From Anaerovirgula multivorans (GTDB lineage Bacteria > Bacillota > Clostridia > Peptostreptococcales > Natronincolaceae): 64,000 bases of DNA. The stretch spans positions 124,001 to 188,000 of the forward strand of contig NZ_FZOJ01000001.1 in the NCBI RefSeq assembly GCF_900188145.1, in the 5' to 3' direction. The notes under the pieces were generated by a model, which was given only the letters and a program-made list of their open reading frames with translations, was not told the DNA's origin and searched no databases. The first letter of the stretch is position 1. Each line of letters opens with the position of its first letter. Position numbers and translations under genes: made by a program. Positions 17,905 to 27,326 of the stretch are shown here, in pieces.

Positions 17905-19026
17905 ATGGTCAAAAATAAAATATCTATACATAATAAATCTGATAAACCTGATAATATTGTTTTAAAAGAAAATGAAATCATAGAAAGATGCTTAGAAATA
18001 GAAAATCACTTACCTAATTTTATGAAGGATTTTTTCCTCTATTTAAAAAGTGGTGTTGCTTTATCTACTCGTTTAGCTTATTTAGAAGATGTACTATTCT
18101 TTTGCAAATATTTAGTAACTGAATCTAATTTAACTGAGGCTGATTCTACTAAACTTATATCCATTAATGAATTTAACCAAATTACTGCTAAAGATATTAA
18201 TCGTTTTTTAGGTGACTATTGTTCAAGATACACAATGGAAAATGGTGAATATATCAAAGTTATTGAAAATCGTAATAGGGCTTTAGCTAGAAAAAAATCT
18301 ACCTTATCTGTATTATTTAAATTCTTATATAGGGATGAAATCATAGAAAAAAACATAACCGATGGTTTTAATCCTATTCGTCTTCCTAAACCTCAACCGG
18401 ATGCTATTAAACGTCTTGAAATTGATGAGGTAGCAAGAATGTTAGATATTATTGACAATGGTAGTACTTTTACTGATAAAGAAAAAATCTATTGGGAAAA
18501 AACAAAGTATAGAGATAAAGCAATCATTATATTATTTGTTACCTATGGACTAAGAGTAAGTGAGTTGCAGCAGTTAAATATTTCTTCCTTTAATTTTAAT
18601 AGAGGAGATTTTAAAATTTATCGCAAACGTGGGAAAGAGGTTCTAATGCCTCTAAATAAAACCTGCGAAAAAGTTATTAAGGAGTATATTACCCAACAAC
18701 GCTCTCCTGATCATAGCCTGGATGATATTGATAAAGATGCTCTGTTCTTATCATTGCAAAATAAGCGCATGACTATAAGAGCTATTCGGAATTTAGTTAA
18801 AAAGTACACATCGTTGGCTCTAGGAACAAGTCGAGATAATGGATATAGCCCTCATAAATTAAGAGCAACAGCTGCTACTTCGTTGATACAACAAGGGTTT
18901 TCAATATATGATGTTCAAAATTTGCTTGACCATGACAATGTCACCACTACGCAATTATATGCTGCACATAAAAAGGACGTAAAACGAGAAATTGTCAAAA
19001 ACTTTGAATGGTTAGATGAGATTTAG
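17905..19026 (+). CDS. Tyrosine recombinase/integrase (XerC/D-like)
   Basis: 373 aa from the ATG at 17905 with CAAGGAGTGA upstream; the longer frame to 17797 lacks a ribosome site. Residues 25-160 are the SAM-like core-binding domain, 185-370 the catalytic domain with Arg in YGLRVSELQQL, Lys in IYRKRGKE, HKLR, LDHDN and the nucleophile Tyr in TTTQLYAAH. Family members cut and rejoin DNA. Two decayed copies lie at 7094-7195 and 44784-44809. The bases after this stop codon resemble the lexA promoter region, so the gene may have come from next to lexA. No attachment site was found beside it. Confidence 0.9.
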   Translation: MVKNKISIHNKSDKPDNIVLKENEIIERCLEIENHLPNFMKDFFLYLKSGVALSTRLAYLEDVLFFCKYLVTESNLTEADSTKLISINEFNQITAKDINRFLGDYCSRYTMENGEYIKVIENRNRALARKKSTLSVLFKFLYRDEIIEKNITDGFNPIRLPKPQPDAIKRLEIDEVARMLDIIDNGSTFTDKEKIYWEKTKYRDKAIIILFVTYGLRVSELQQLNISSFNFNRGDFKIYRKRGKEVLMPLNKTCEKVIKEYITQQRSPDHSLDDIDKDALFLSLQNKRMTIRAIRNLVKKYTSLALGTSRDNGYSPHKLRATAATSLIQQGFSIYDVQNLLDHDNVTTTQLYAAHKKDVKREIVKNFEWLDEI

Positions 19027-19414
19027 AGTTATTCCAAATAAATGTTCGAAGACATTTAATACAGGTGATTTTATCAACCTTAAGAGTTAAATGAAACCAT
19101 CTCTTTTAACTCTTTTTCAGTATACCGTTTTCCATACTCAAACTGTTCTGCTATTTTGGCTAAGATTACAACTTTTTTCTTTTCTTTTTGCGATTTCTTT
19201 GCTTGTCAATTGGTACTTTACCCTACTGTTTTACATCTCTATTTGAATTTTGCACTTGTATCATAAACTCTTCAAAGTCCCTGAAAATTTACAAGTATTA
19301 CCCCTAAATCTAAATATAGCCCACTATAAAAGTAGGTAAAGAGTCCTGTTGGTTCTTGTCAAATTTTGTGTTAATATTATCCAGAAAATACTGTTTGAAA
19401 GGAGTTTGATACTT
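19027..19414. other. Gap with decayed lexA-promoter-like sequence and a terminator
   Basis: The first 50 bases after the recombinase align without gaps to 44807-44857 (SOS box and promoter of lexA) at roughly two thirds identity; the SOS-box position reads CAAATAAATGTTCG. A hairpin at 19082-19113 with a T run follows. No gene is visible in the rest. Confidence 0.65.
19082..19118 (+). terminator. Terminator of the recombinase gene
   Basis: Stem AAGAGTTAAA with TTTTAACTCTT around a 12-base loop, followed by a run of T. Confidence 0.8.
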
Positions 19415-20353
19415 ATGAAACAATTTAAACATTTTGAAGAAAATTACGGTTTCCAGAGTGACAAAAAACAAGCTTGGGGAGATTATAAAGGCTATCAGTT
19501 TGCAATTGGACGCTATGAGAATAATAACAATATTCTCACGGTTTTTACAGCACTTAATTTTGAGGACTCTTCCCATGAAGAAAAGCTAAATTCTATACTG
19601 GAAGGTATGGTGGCCAAAAAAGAAATCCAAAACTATGAAATCAATAGAGGCTCACTAACCATAAAAAAAACGAAACTTTTTGGACGATTTCCAATAAAGG
19701 AATTAGAAAGCTTGCTGGATAATCTTGTAGATGTATTTCAGAAAATTGATGCTAAACCCGCTTGTTTTATTTGCAACAGTGAGGGCAAACAAAAATTTGC
19801 TCGCTATAACAATATTGCCACCACATTGTGTCCTATCTGCTATACCTCTATCTCTGATAATATTAATGAGGTAATGGTTGAATATCAAGACATAGATAAT
19901 AATTATGCTTTTGGCACATTAGGTGCTATTTTAGGTGCACTATTGGGCTCTATCATATGGGTTATCATCAGTCTCCTTGGATATATTGCTTCTTTTGCTG
20001 GTTTTGCCATCATTGTTGCTTCTGTAAAGGGCTATCTCCTCTTCAAAGGTAAGATAACCAGTGTATCATTATGGATTATAGGACTAACAAGTCTTACTGC
20101 ACTCATTCTGGCTCAATTTGTCACTCTTGATATTGTTTTTTACAGAGAACTTACAAATGCAGGTTTCGATATACCTATTTTTGATGTGCTGCGTGCTACT
20201 TTTGAATTGCCCTTCACGGATCCAGAAATCACTAGCGCATTTATTTTTGATACAATACTAGGTCTACTCTTTGCTGGTTTAGGAGCTTATAGTACCTTTA
20301 GAAAGCTATGGGAAGAAGTTAAATCACCAGTAGGCAACCTAGAGTGGCTCTAA
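19415..20353 (+). CDS. Membrane protein with zinc-ribbon-like domain, function unknown
   Basis: 312 aa from the ATG at 19415 (AAAGGAGT upstream). Residues 1-115 are soluble and charged. A four-Cys pair, CFIC and CPIC separated by about 25 residues (near 120-150), looks like a zinc ribbon. Then four or more hydrophobic segments follow (about 170-275), beginning with a Gly-rich stretch (GTLGAILGALLGSIIW). It precedes a lipoprotein gene by 100 bp on the same strand; the two may act together at the membrane. I recognise no family. Confidence 0.7.
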   Translation: MKQFKHFEENYGFQSDKKQAWGDYKGYQFAIGRYENNNNILTVFTALNFEDSSHEEKLNSILEGMVAKKEIQNYEINRGSLTIKKTKLFGRFPIKELESLLDNLVDVFQKIDAKPACFICNSEGKQKFARYNNIATTLCPICYTSISDNINEVMVEYQDIDNNYAFGTLGAILGALLGSIIWVIISLLGYIASFAGFAIIVASVKGYLLFKGKITSVSLWIIGLTSLTALILAQFVTLDIVFYRELTNAGFDIPIFDVLRATFELPFTDPEITSAFIFDTILGLLFAGLGAYSTFRKLWEEVKSPVGNLEWL

Positions 20354-20453
20354 TAAATCCACATTTTACTTCATCTGCAGCACACTATATATTCGTACTC
20401 CATACTAAACAGCAATAAAAAGATCTTTTAAAAAATTTAAGGAGTGTAAGAAA

Positions 20454-21746
20454 ATGAAAAAATACAAAAAAATTGTTAGTAGTGTCGTTTTGATTTTTAT
20501 GATTTTAACATTTACAACTGCTTGTTCATCTCCAGAGGAAGAACTAAGCTTTGAAGGATTAATAGAAGAAATGGAGCAACTAGAAAAGTATGAGACCCAA
20601 GGAGAAATTTCTATTAATATTAAAGAGCTGCCGCAAAGCTTTCTAGAAAATCTTGATGACGAGTCTCAGCTTGTCTTGAATGCTATTGAAAATTATTCCT
20701 TTATTTATGAATTTAAAGAAGATACCAATACAAGACAAGCAGCCCTTACATTGTTTGTTAATGATAAGATTAATAATGAAAAGATTCCTTTCCTGTCCAT
20801 ACTTTCCAATGAGGATACATACTATGTCAAAATAGATGATATCAAAAACTTCATTGAAAAATTTGTTGATACTAATTCCCTGCCACAGGAAATAAATACT
20901 GCTTTTGCCCTTATTTTTGGTGATACTGAATATATTAGTTTTACTGTGGAAGAAATTCTTGACTTGTATATAGATGTACTCGAGTTATCAGGTGAGATGG
21001 ATGAAGGGGAAATAGATTTCTTGAAACAAGTGATAAGTAATGCTTCATTTGACCAAGAATTCTTACAACAGGAGCAAAATGAAATGATAGAACGTTTTGA
21101 ACCTTTTGTAGAGAAAGCAATGGATATCTACAGTAATCTTAAAATGGATTTAGTAAACCAAGAAAATAATAAATTTACGATATCCATTAGCATCATAGAT
21201 TTCTTGGATTTAGTACAAGATTTTACTAATTATTCTATAGATAATGCTAATGAAGTAGGAGAATTATTAAAGGAATTTCTTCCTGTTTATATTGAAACTG
21301 TTAAAGAACAGATGTATGATAATAATATGATGGGAATGTATTTTGATGAAACTGAAATAGAATCGCTTACTGTTGAATTTGATACAATGCTTGAAGAAAT
21401 CAGTAATCAAATTGATTATTTTGTTGAAGAAGTAAGTTCAAATAAAGAACATTATAAATCTATGGTTGATGCGTCTATGGATACACTTCGTAGTGAAGTT
21501 CAAAATTATGCAGAGAATACCAAATTAAACATAATATTTGAAAAAATAGATAGCCATACTTATGAAACTATAATAAATCTAAACATAGACATTAATACTG
21601 GTGTAGAGAAGATAGCGTTTGACTTTTTTATGGAGAGAACCATCAAGGCTTTAGACTCTTTTGAAATTACGATGCCTACAGATAATGTGATGGAAGGCAG
21701 AACATTTTTTAACAGAGTTGAAAATATAATAGAAACAATGCAATAG
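20454..21746 (+). CDS. Lipoprotein of unknown function
   Basis: 430 aa. A lipoprotein signal peptide ends in the lipobox TTAC, with Cys at residue 24 and SSPEEE after it. The mature part is very acidic, rich in Glu and Asp, largely helical, with no known motif. It should be anchored outside the membrane. RBS AAGGAGTG is good. It follows the zinc-ribbon membrane protein and is closed by a terminator, so the two form a likely small operon or paired genes. Confidence 0.75.
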   Translation: MKKYKKIVSSVVLIFMILTFTTACSSPEEELSFEGLIEEMEQLEKYETQGEISINIKELPQSFLENLDDESQLVLNAIENYSFIYEFKEDTNTRQAALTLFVNDKINNEKIPFLSILSNEDTYYVKIDDIKNFIEKFVDTNSLPQEINTAFALIFGDTEYISFTVEEILDLYIDVLELSGEMDEGEIDFLKQVISNASFDQEFLQQEQNEMIERFEPFVEKAMDIYSNLKMDLVNQENNKFTISISIIDFLDLVQDFTNYSIDNANEVGELLKEFLPVYIETVKEQMYDNNMMGMYFDETEIESLTVEFDTMLEEISNQIDYFVEEVSSNKEHYKSMVDASMDTLRSEVQNYAENTKLNIIFEKIDSHTYETIINLNIDINTGVEKIAFDFFMERTIKALDSFEITMPTDNVMEGRTFFNRVENIIETMQ

Positions 21747-21834
21747 ATTGCTAGTTTAAAAAAACATCAACTACAGTATCATCTCATTAACAAAGTCCTA
21801 TAAATCTAAATACATAAACCTATGCATCTCATCG

Positions 21835-21870
21835 AAAGTCCGGCTTTTTTAAAAGAAAGCCAGACTTTTT
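21835..21870 (+). terminator. Terminator of the lipoprotein gene
   Basis: 13-bp stem (21835-21847 with 21856-21868, one G-U or mismatch) followed by TTTTT. Confidence 0.85.
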
Positions 21871-21934
21871 GATGAGTTCAATTTGTTTTATTTACGGCGC
21901 GCCGTTATATTCAGTATACCAATATGTTTTTATA

Positions 21935-22495
21935 CTACAATCCTTTTTTAAAAAATAATTTTGAAAAGTTATTGAAAAGTTCTTTTTGTTGCTCCTTTTC
22001 CCTTGAAATTTTTCCATTTTTCTTATCCTTTATATCTAAAGGTAAAGATCTATATTCTCTTGTATTTTTAAATTCTTTGGTCACATTATTATATGCACTT
22101 ACTAATAATTGTTTATCTGGATCCTTTTCGTGAATCATAGATATAGCCTGATTATGCGCTTCTGCTACTTCTTTTTTAGACTTGCATTGTTTTAATTTCC
22201 TCTCCAACATCTCTCTTTGCATCTGAACCCGCTTGATACGCATATACATAATGGGATTCGTTCTTTGAATATAGCTCATCTCACTTTGTGATAATTTTTC
22301 ACCTGACTTAATCTTTTCATTTAGCTTATTCTCATATCTGCTTTTTTCTTCTTCTGTTTTGAAATTAGTTCCTTCTAAAACCTGCTTTATTTTTTCTAAA
22401 TTTTTTTTGAACATATCTTTCTTACTTTCTTCATAGGATACCTTACTTTCTTTATTATACAGATCACGTATAACATTTCTTGATATGCCATTCAT
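21935..22495 (-). CDS. Hypothetical charged helical protein
   Basis: 186 aa from the ATG at 22495, preceded by GGGGTGAG; a GTG nine bases earlier lies within that ribosome site. The protein is rich in Lys, Glu, Gln and Arg, with long predicted helices (QMQREMLERKLKQC) and no Trp or membrane segment. The segment SYIQRTNPIMYMRIKRVQ is the most distinctive. I do not recognise a family. It stands alone. Confidence 0.6.
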   Translation of the reverse strand: MNGISRNVIRDLYNKESKVSYEESKKDMFKKNLEKIKQVLEGTNFKTEEEKSRYENKLNEKIKSGEKLSQSEMSYIQRTNPIMYMRIKRVQMQREMLERKLKQCKSKKEVAEAHNQAISMIHEKDPDKQLLVSAYNNVTKEFKNTREYRSLPLDIKDKKNGKISREKEQQKELFNNFSKLFFKKGL

Positions 22496-22842
22496 ATTTC
22501 TCACCCCAATTATTTTTAACTAATATCAAGCTGTGGTTCAACCCCCAAAATTAAATACTATATCATGTTTCTTGCAGTAACTACTTTCCTCGCAAAATAT
22601 AGCATTTAATATTCTATATTTACTATACTGCTTCTTTTCAGTATTTTTTAATCACTTATCATGTGTTCCTAGTTTAAACATTAGAATCACCTCCTAATAA
22701 AAAAATACATATAAAAATATATCGGCAATTTTTTTCATTATTTTACTATACTGTGAGAAAAACTGTATTTTTTTATACTTTCACGAATCTGCAAGTAGAA
22801 TATACAAAATATAATTAACAACGTTAAAATTTTAATATATAA
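22496..22842. other. Intergenic gap, nothing recognised
   Basis: Very AT-rich. I see no ORF, RNA structure or repeat that I can name here. Confidence 0.5.
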
Positions 22843-22868
22843 TAAGAAAAGACACTCTACTGAGTGCC
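22843..22868 (-). terminator. Terminator of the degV gene
   Basis: 7-bp stem (22851-22857 with 22862-22868); on the minus strand TTTTCTT follows. Confidence 0.8.
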
Positions 22869-22876
22869 AATATAAT

Positions 22877-23728
22877 TTATTCATTATGTTTAGATATTAC
22901 TACTCCTATCAGACCAGGTCCCGTATGAACTACCATAACTGGACTGATTTGGGTGAAGACAGTATCTTTTACATTTTTAAGTTCTTTAATTTTCTCAAGT
23001 AATGTATAGGCTTCTTCATATGCATTACCATGGGCTACTGCTATGCTTACCATTTTATCACTTGCTTTTTCCTTAACTAAATTATATATTTCTTGAATTG
23101 ATTTATATCTGCCTCTTACCTTTTTAAAGGTATAATATATTCCATGTTCATTAATTGAGATAATAGGCTTTATATTTAGTATTTCTCCTATAGTCCCTTC
23201 TACCTTACCAATACGACCACCCTTTTTAAGATATTCTAGAGTCTTCACTACAAAATAAACTTCAGTATTCTTTATAGTGTCTTTAATCTTTTGAACTGTC
23301 TTTTCAAAATCATTTGATTTTTCTAATTCCTTCGCTCCCTCTAGTACTGGAAAACCCAATCCCATAGTCAGTGCTTTAGAATCAATAATTTCAAATACCA
23401 TATTTTTAAAATCCGCTGCAACATTACGAATCATATTCATAGTTCCGCTTAATTCAGTGGATATTGTTGTTACAATTACATGGGTATATTCTTCTTCCTC
23501 TAACTTCCTAAAAAGATTAATTGTATCCTCAGGAGAAGGTAGTGATGTTGTGGGAATATCTTTATCGAATCTTTCATATATATCCTCTGGTGTTATTTCT
23601 ATTCGATCTCTATACTCTTCTACATCAGAATATACTACTTTTAGGGGTAATATCTTTATGTCATACTTTTTTACTATATCGTCTATTAGGTCGCTGGTAG
23701 AATCCGAAACAATGGCTATCTTTGTCAT
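22877..23728 (-). CDS. DegV family fatty-acid-binding protein
   Basis: 283 aa from the ATG at 23728 (AAGGAGGAAAACC upstream); the frame's earlier Met at 23752 has no ribosome site. DegV signatures: IVSDSTSDL near the N-terminus, the ligand-site segment TTSLPSPEDT, ATTISTELSGT-like TTISTELSGTMN, and GPGLIGVV at the end. Firmicute DegV/FakB proteins bind a fatty acid, and some present it to the kinase FakA. No fakA gene is near. Monocistronic. Confidence 0.9.
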   Translation of the reverse strand: MTKIAIVSDSTSDLIDDIVKKYDIKILPLKVVYSDVEEYRDRIEITPEDIYERFDKDIPTTSLPSPEDTINLFRKLEEEEYTHVIVTTISTELSGTMNMIRNVAADFKNMVFEIIDSKALTMGLGFPVLEGAKELEKSNDFEKTVQKIKDTIKNTEVYFVVKTLEYLKKGGRIGKVEGTIGEILNIKPIISINEHGIYYTFKKVRGRYKSIQEIYNLVKEKASDKMVSIAVAHGNAYEEAYTLLEKIKELKNVKDTVFTQISPVMVVHTGPGLIGVVISKHNE

Positions 23729-24120
23729 GGTTTTCCTCCTTATACTTAACATTATATATATCTAATAGAACTATATACTCATTCTTAACCGTCTTATTAG
23801 TAATATGCTCAGAAAAATAATGGTTATTAATTAAGATTTTTAACAGTTAAATTTTACTAATCATATCATTTCTCAATCGGTTATTCAACAAATTTAAATT
23901 ATACCTTTATAGATTGTCTAGTAATTTATATAGAAATATTTACATTATCAGTTAGATCTAAGGTTTTTCTTTTGTCTTCCACTTTGTTCACCTCTATTTT
24001 CTTGTCTAAATCAAAGAATCAGCATGAGTACCTATTGAATAAGTCTCTAACTAATTGAACATAATAAAACAATTACTAGTAAGAACAACGTCTTCCTTTG
24101 GAAGATTTATAGATAGACTT
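23729..24120. other. Intergenic gap, nothing recognised
   Basis: AT-rich sequence without a convincing ORF or structured RNA. The REP-like element cluster begins at its right edge. Confidence 0.5.
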
Positions 24121-24232
24121 TAGATGAACCAACTAAGTGACCAACACAAAAGTTACAAATCAAACTTGCACTCTGTATAAGCGATTGACACAAAATCAAA
24201 GATTTTGGTCACCTGCTTATGGTTGTCTACTT
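24121..24232. repeat. Nested REP-like hairpin elements
   Basis: Bases 24121-24167 and 24221-24232 are the two parts of one element, whose uninterrupted form is seen (reverse complement) at 30717-30778. Between them lies a second, 53-bp element (24168-24220) starting GCACTCTG. That unit is related to the tandem 51-bp units at 56818-56970. One repeat has therefore inserted into another. Confidence 0.8.
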
Positions 24233-24589
24233 ATGTTGAAATACATTACGGAAATTATGACTTATCCACAATTTATGAAAGTACATAATTTTCTATATAT
24301 TATAAAAAATTTGCTGTTTATATCTTTTGATAAATGGTTAAATCTCATTAAATCAAAAGGAGTAGTGGAAATAGTGTCATTCTCTTATTCGATTTTTTTA
24401 CTAATGTGTTTAATAGAAAGTATTTCCCTTTGTAAAAAAAAACAGTGGAAAGAATTTATTGCTTTATCAATTATGGTAAGTGTCGCTATCCTCTTTTATG
24501 TCTCAAACAAAATGGGCTTACCCTCTATATTACATCATATCCATAATTTATTAAGTCCTTTAGGGGAGTCTATATTTAAGCGCTTTTAA
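24233..24589 (+). CDS. Small membrane protein, possible
   Basis: 118 aa from an ATG at 24233 that directly follows the nested repeat; another candidate start is the ATG at 24257. Neither has a good ribosome site, so the 5' end may have been replaced by the repeat insertion. Two hydrophobic segments are visible (IVSFSYSIFLLMCLIESI and ALSIMVSVAILFYV). No family recognised. It is upstream of gerAB on the same strand. Low confidence that it is expressed. Confidence 0.35.
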   Translation: MLKYITEIMTYPQFMKVHNFLYIIKNLLFISFDKWLNLIKSKGVVEIVSFSYSIFLLMCLIESISLCKKKQWKEFIALSIMVSVAILFYVSNKMGLPSILHHIHNLLSPLGESIFKRF

Positions 24590-24694
24590 TTGACTATAAG
24601 ATTGAAAAGAAGCCTTATATAGTATACCTGCTGCTCAAATTACATATGACAACAGAGTGTGATAAATGTTGTACAGGAAAAGGAATGATAGCTG

Positions 24695-25792
24695 ATGCAA
24701 GAAAAAGGAATTATTAGTACCCACCAATTTGTATGGATGCTTTTTATAATTATTACCAGTTTTACCGCTTTACAGGTACCTGGACTTCTAATTTTACATA
24801 GTCATCAGGATGCTTGGCTGGCGATTCTTGGAGCATGGCTTTTAGATGTTCTTCTTGCTATTGTCTATGCTTATATGGGGATTCGATTTCCAGGGGAAAA
24901 TTTTATTCAATACAGTCAAACCATTTTAGGAAAGTACATAGGAAAAATAATAGGTATTCTCTTTCCCCTTTATTTTATATTGATTTGTTCTATTTTAATG
25001 AGGGCTTTAGCTTTGCTGCTCAGCAATGCCTTTATTCCAGAAATGCCAATAAGCGTACCTCTGACAGTATGTTATCTTATTATTGCCTATGCAGTTAAAA
25101 ATGGTATTGAAAGCATGGCAAGAGTCAGTGAAATTTTGGGACCTTTATATTTTTTTAGCTTTATAGTGTTGTTTATCTTACTAGCTCCTCTAATAAAGCT
25201 AGATAATTTAAAGCCTCAGTTATACGAAGGGTTTTATCCAGCCTTAACGGGTACTCCTTTTATGCTGTCTTTCATTGGTATTTGCATTATGATGTCCATG
25301 TACATTCCCATCTGCAATAAACCAGAAAACGGATTTTTAGCTAAGTTTATTGCAGTCACTATGGGATCTTTTGCTATTCTAATAATCGTCGTTACCAGTA
25401 TTGGTGTTTTTGGTATAGATCATGCTAGTATCATGGTTAATCCTGGCCTTCAGCTTACAAAATATATTCAATTAGGTAATTTTTTTGAACGGGTTGAGAT
25501 TATCTGGATGTCTATTGCTGTTGGGGCCGGCATTATGACTGGTGCCAGTCTGATTTGGGCCTCAAGCTTAGGAATATCCCAGGTGGTTGAATTAAGTAGC
25601 TATAAACCGTTGGTATATCCTGTTGTATTGATTTCCTTTGCCCTCAGTATTACTTCTTTTGAAAGCGACACTGCCGCACTTCGATTCGTCTTTTATAGCT
25701 ACCCTTTTTTAGCGATCTTTGTTCAAAGTGGTTTAGAGCTATTTTTGTTTGTTATGGCTCTCCTATTAAAAAAGCGGGGAAGTGCTACCTAG
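24695..25792 (+). CDS. gerAB: Spore germination permease GerAB family
   Basis: 365 aa with about ten membrane segments, typical of the endospore-germination branch of the APC superfamily. It starts with ISTHQFVWMLF, the usual N-terminal pattern, and contains NFIQYSQTILGKYIGKI. GerAB-type subunits bind the germinant in the inner membrane of the spore, together with GerAA and GerAC. Here the A and C genes lie on the opposite strand, converging on it. The germinant cannot be deduced. The start at 24695 has AAGGA about ten bases ahead. Confidence 0.9.
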   Translation: MQEKGIISTHQFVWMLFIIITSFTALQVPGLLILHSHQDAWLAILGAWLLDVLLAIVYAYMGIRFPGENFIQYSQTILGKYIGKIIGILFPLYFILICSILMRALALLLSNAFIPEMPISVPLTVCYLIIAYAVKNGIESMARVSEILGPLYFFSFIVLFILLAPLIKLDNLKPQLYEGFYPALTGTPFMLSFIGICIMMSMYIPICNKPENGFLAKFIAVTMGSFAILIIVVTSIGVFGIDHASIMVNPGLQLTKYIQLGNFFERVEIIWMSIAVGAGIMTGASLIWASSLGISQVVELSSYKPLVYPVVLISFALSITSFESDTAALRFVFYSYPFLAIFVQSGLELFLFVMALLLKKRGSAT

Positions 25793-25940
25793 TATCCTTT
25801 TTATTCCTAACATGATTTGTCTTTCCTCTATATTTAACAAATAGACATTTTTGTGCAATGTAGGCAGATATTAGACCTGCTGTCATAATTATAATACCAA
25901 TAACTAGAGCTAGCATATTATAGGAATTTAGTATAGTCAT
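25785..25940 (-). CDS. Small single-pass membrane protein next to ger genes (GerD-like position)
   Basis: 51 aa from the ATG at 25940 (AGGTGG nine bases upstream; an in-frame ATG at 25946 would add two residues). It reads MTILNSYNMLALVIGIII and so on: one membrane helix at about 8-28, then a basic tail (FVKYRGK, NHVRNKKDTR). The stop overlaps the 3' end of gerAB by 8 bp. Some Bacillus and Clostridium germinant-receptor loci carry a tiny membrane protein gene (the D subunit). Position and topology suggest such a role, but that is inference. Confidence 0.6.
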   Translation of the reverse strand: MTILNSYNMLALVIGIIIMTAGLISAYIAQKCLFVKYRGKTNHVRNKKDTR

Positions 25941-26125
25941 CTGCATCTACCACCTTTTTAATTTATTTAATAGAATAGGGGCAGCTATATTATCTCTACA
26001 AACCTATGAGAGACAATAAAAACCACCCTTTGTTCCTTTCCCCTTCGGGGAAGCTCTCTCTACTTTGAACCCAAAATATTATTTGAAATAGTTTTATACG
26101 AGTCAGCTTTATTACTATCTTTCGT
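25941..26125. other. Gap between gerAC and the small membrane gene, UUCG hairpin
   Basis: Contains a short hairpin with a TTCG loop (TTCCCCTTCGGGGAA near 26038-26052). No T run follows on either strand, so a terminator role is weak. Confidence 0.4.
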
Positions 26126-27310
26126 CTAAAAACGCTCACCCATTCTGTCTACATTCACCGTTACTTCATATTTCACCTCTACTCTAGGGAATATTGTGTC
26201 CCAATCATTTTGTATTTCCTTCCATACATTAGGATACTCTCTATGAAGAATTCTTCCAAAGCCCAAAAAATCCGATTCATATTCTCTTTGAGCTTTTGCA
26301 ATTGTCTTGTCCATTCTTTCTATAAGATAAGCTTCAAAGCTTTTTTGTATGTCCTTTACAGCATTTTCGTCTAAAACATTGTCTCGACCTAAATTTTCTA
26401 CTATGTCCCCATCTAGTTTAAGCTTTATAGTAAATAAAATTTCTTCCTCCTTTACCTTTGCTTCAATGTTGCTATTTAAATTTCTGACTTCCAGACTTAC
26501 CAGTTGGTCATCATTTTTAACAGTAGCAGCGCCATAGTCTATTTCCCCGATAATCAAACGATATCCCCTTGTTTCTTCAGTATCCAACCATCCTATCAGC
26601 TTATCTCCTTTAAATACAGCACTACCTTTAACTGTAACTACTTTCTTTTTCTTATCTTCGCCATTATCTTCTATACTTTTGTATTCTTCTCTTGAAGTAG
26701 AAAAAGTATCTATATCCGTTTCATAATAAGTGAGTCGACCAGCAACAGCTTCTATATGTTTATCTAAGTACTTAATTAAAAAATCATTTAAATCTGGGAC
26801 ATAGGCTTTTAACCATTCCTCAGTATTTCTAATAATACCTTCAAGCTCCTGGGGTAAACCTTCCTCAATATCAGCTGGAATAGACAAAGTATCCAATGCC
26901 TTTCCTTCGGAAACTAGTATTGAGTTTCTATATCTGAATTCTCTAGTTCTTATAAAGAAATCCATAATTTCATCTAGTCCATGCCGTGCCATCTCTTCTC
27001 CAACGACTATAATTTTATTATCTATCCATACTAACCGTTTAGGAGCAATAGCTCTTAGGTTTTTACTAGCATCGTTAATACTTGTTCCCACAGCACTTCC
27101 AATCCAAATTGTTGATCTGTCTAAAGATTCTTCAGTCCCTCCTATAGGAATAATCGCCAATACCGTCATCCGGAAATTTCCATCAGGCTCTTTGTCAATC
27201 CCCGTCACCTGAATAATGCCTAAATCATTGACCTCTTTTTGTCCCCAGCAGCCTGCTAAGATTAATGCCATAAGGATGATTAAAAAAAACAATTTTGTTT
27301 TTCTTTTCAT
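26126..27310 (-). CDS. gerAC: Spore germination lipoprotein GerAC family
   Basis: 394 aa. The signal peptide ends in the lipobox LAGC (Cys at about residue 21), followed by WGQKEVNDLGIIQVTGID, the standard start of GerAC-type Ger(x)C proteins. Three domains then follow, with the usual IDNKIIVVGEEMARHGL and EFRYRNSILVSEGKA in the first. It sits on the outer face of the spore inner membrane in the germinant receptor. It follows gerAA after 16 bp, so both are cotranscribed. GAGGTG precedes the start. Confidence 0.93.
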   Translation of the reverse strand: MKRKTKLFFLIILMALILAGCWGQKEVNDLGIIQVTGIDKEPDGNFRMTVLAIIPIGGTEESLDRSTIWIGSAVGTSINDASKNLRAIAPKRLVWIDNKIIVVGEEMARHGLDEIMDFFIRTREFRYRNSILVSEGKALDTLSIPADIEEGLPQELEGIIRNTEEWLKAYVPDLNDFLIKYLDKHIEAVAGRLTYYETDIDTFSTSREEYKSIEDNGEDKKKKVVTVKGSAVFKGDKLIGWLDTEETRGYRLIIGEIDYGAATVKNDDQLVSLEVRNLNSNIEAKVKEEEILFTIKLKLDGDIVENLGRDNVLDENAVKDIQKSFEAYLIERMDKTIAKAQREYESDFLGFGRILHREYPNVWKEIQNDWDTIFPRVEVKYEVTVNVDRMGERF

Positions 27311-27326
27311 CTACATACACCTCATT

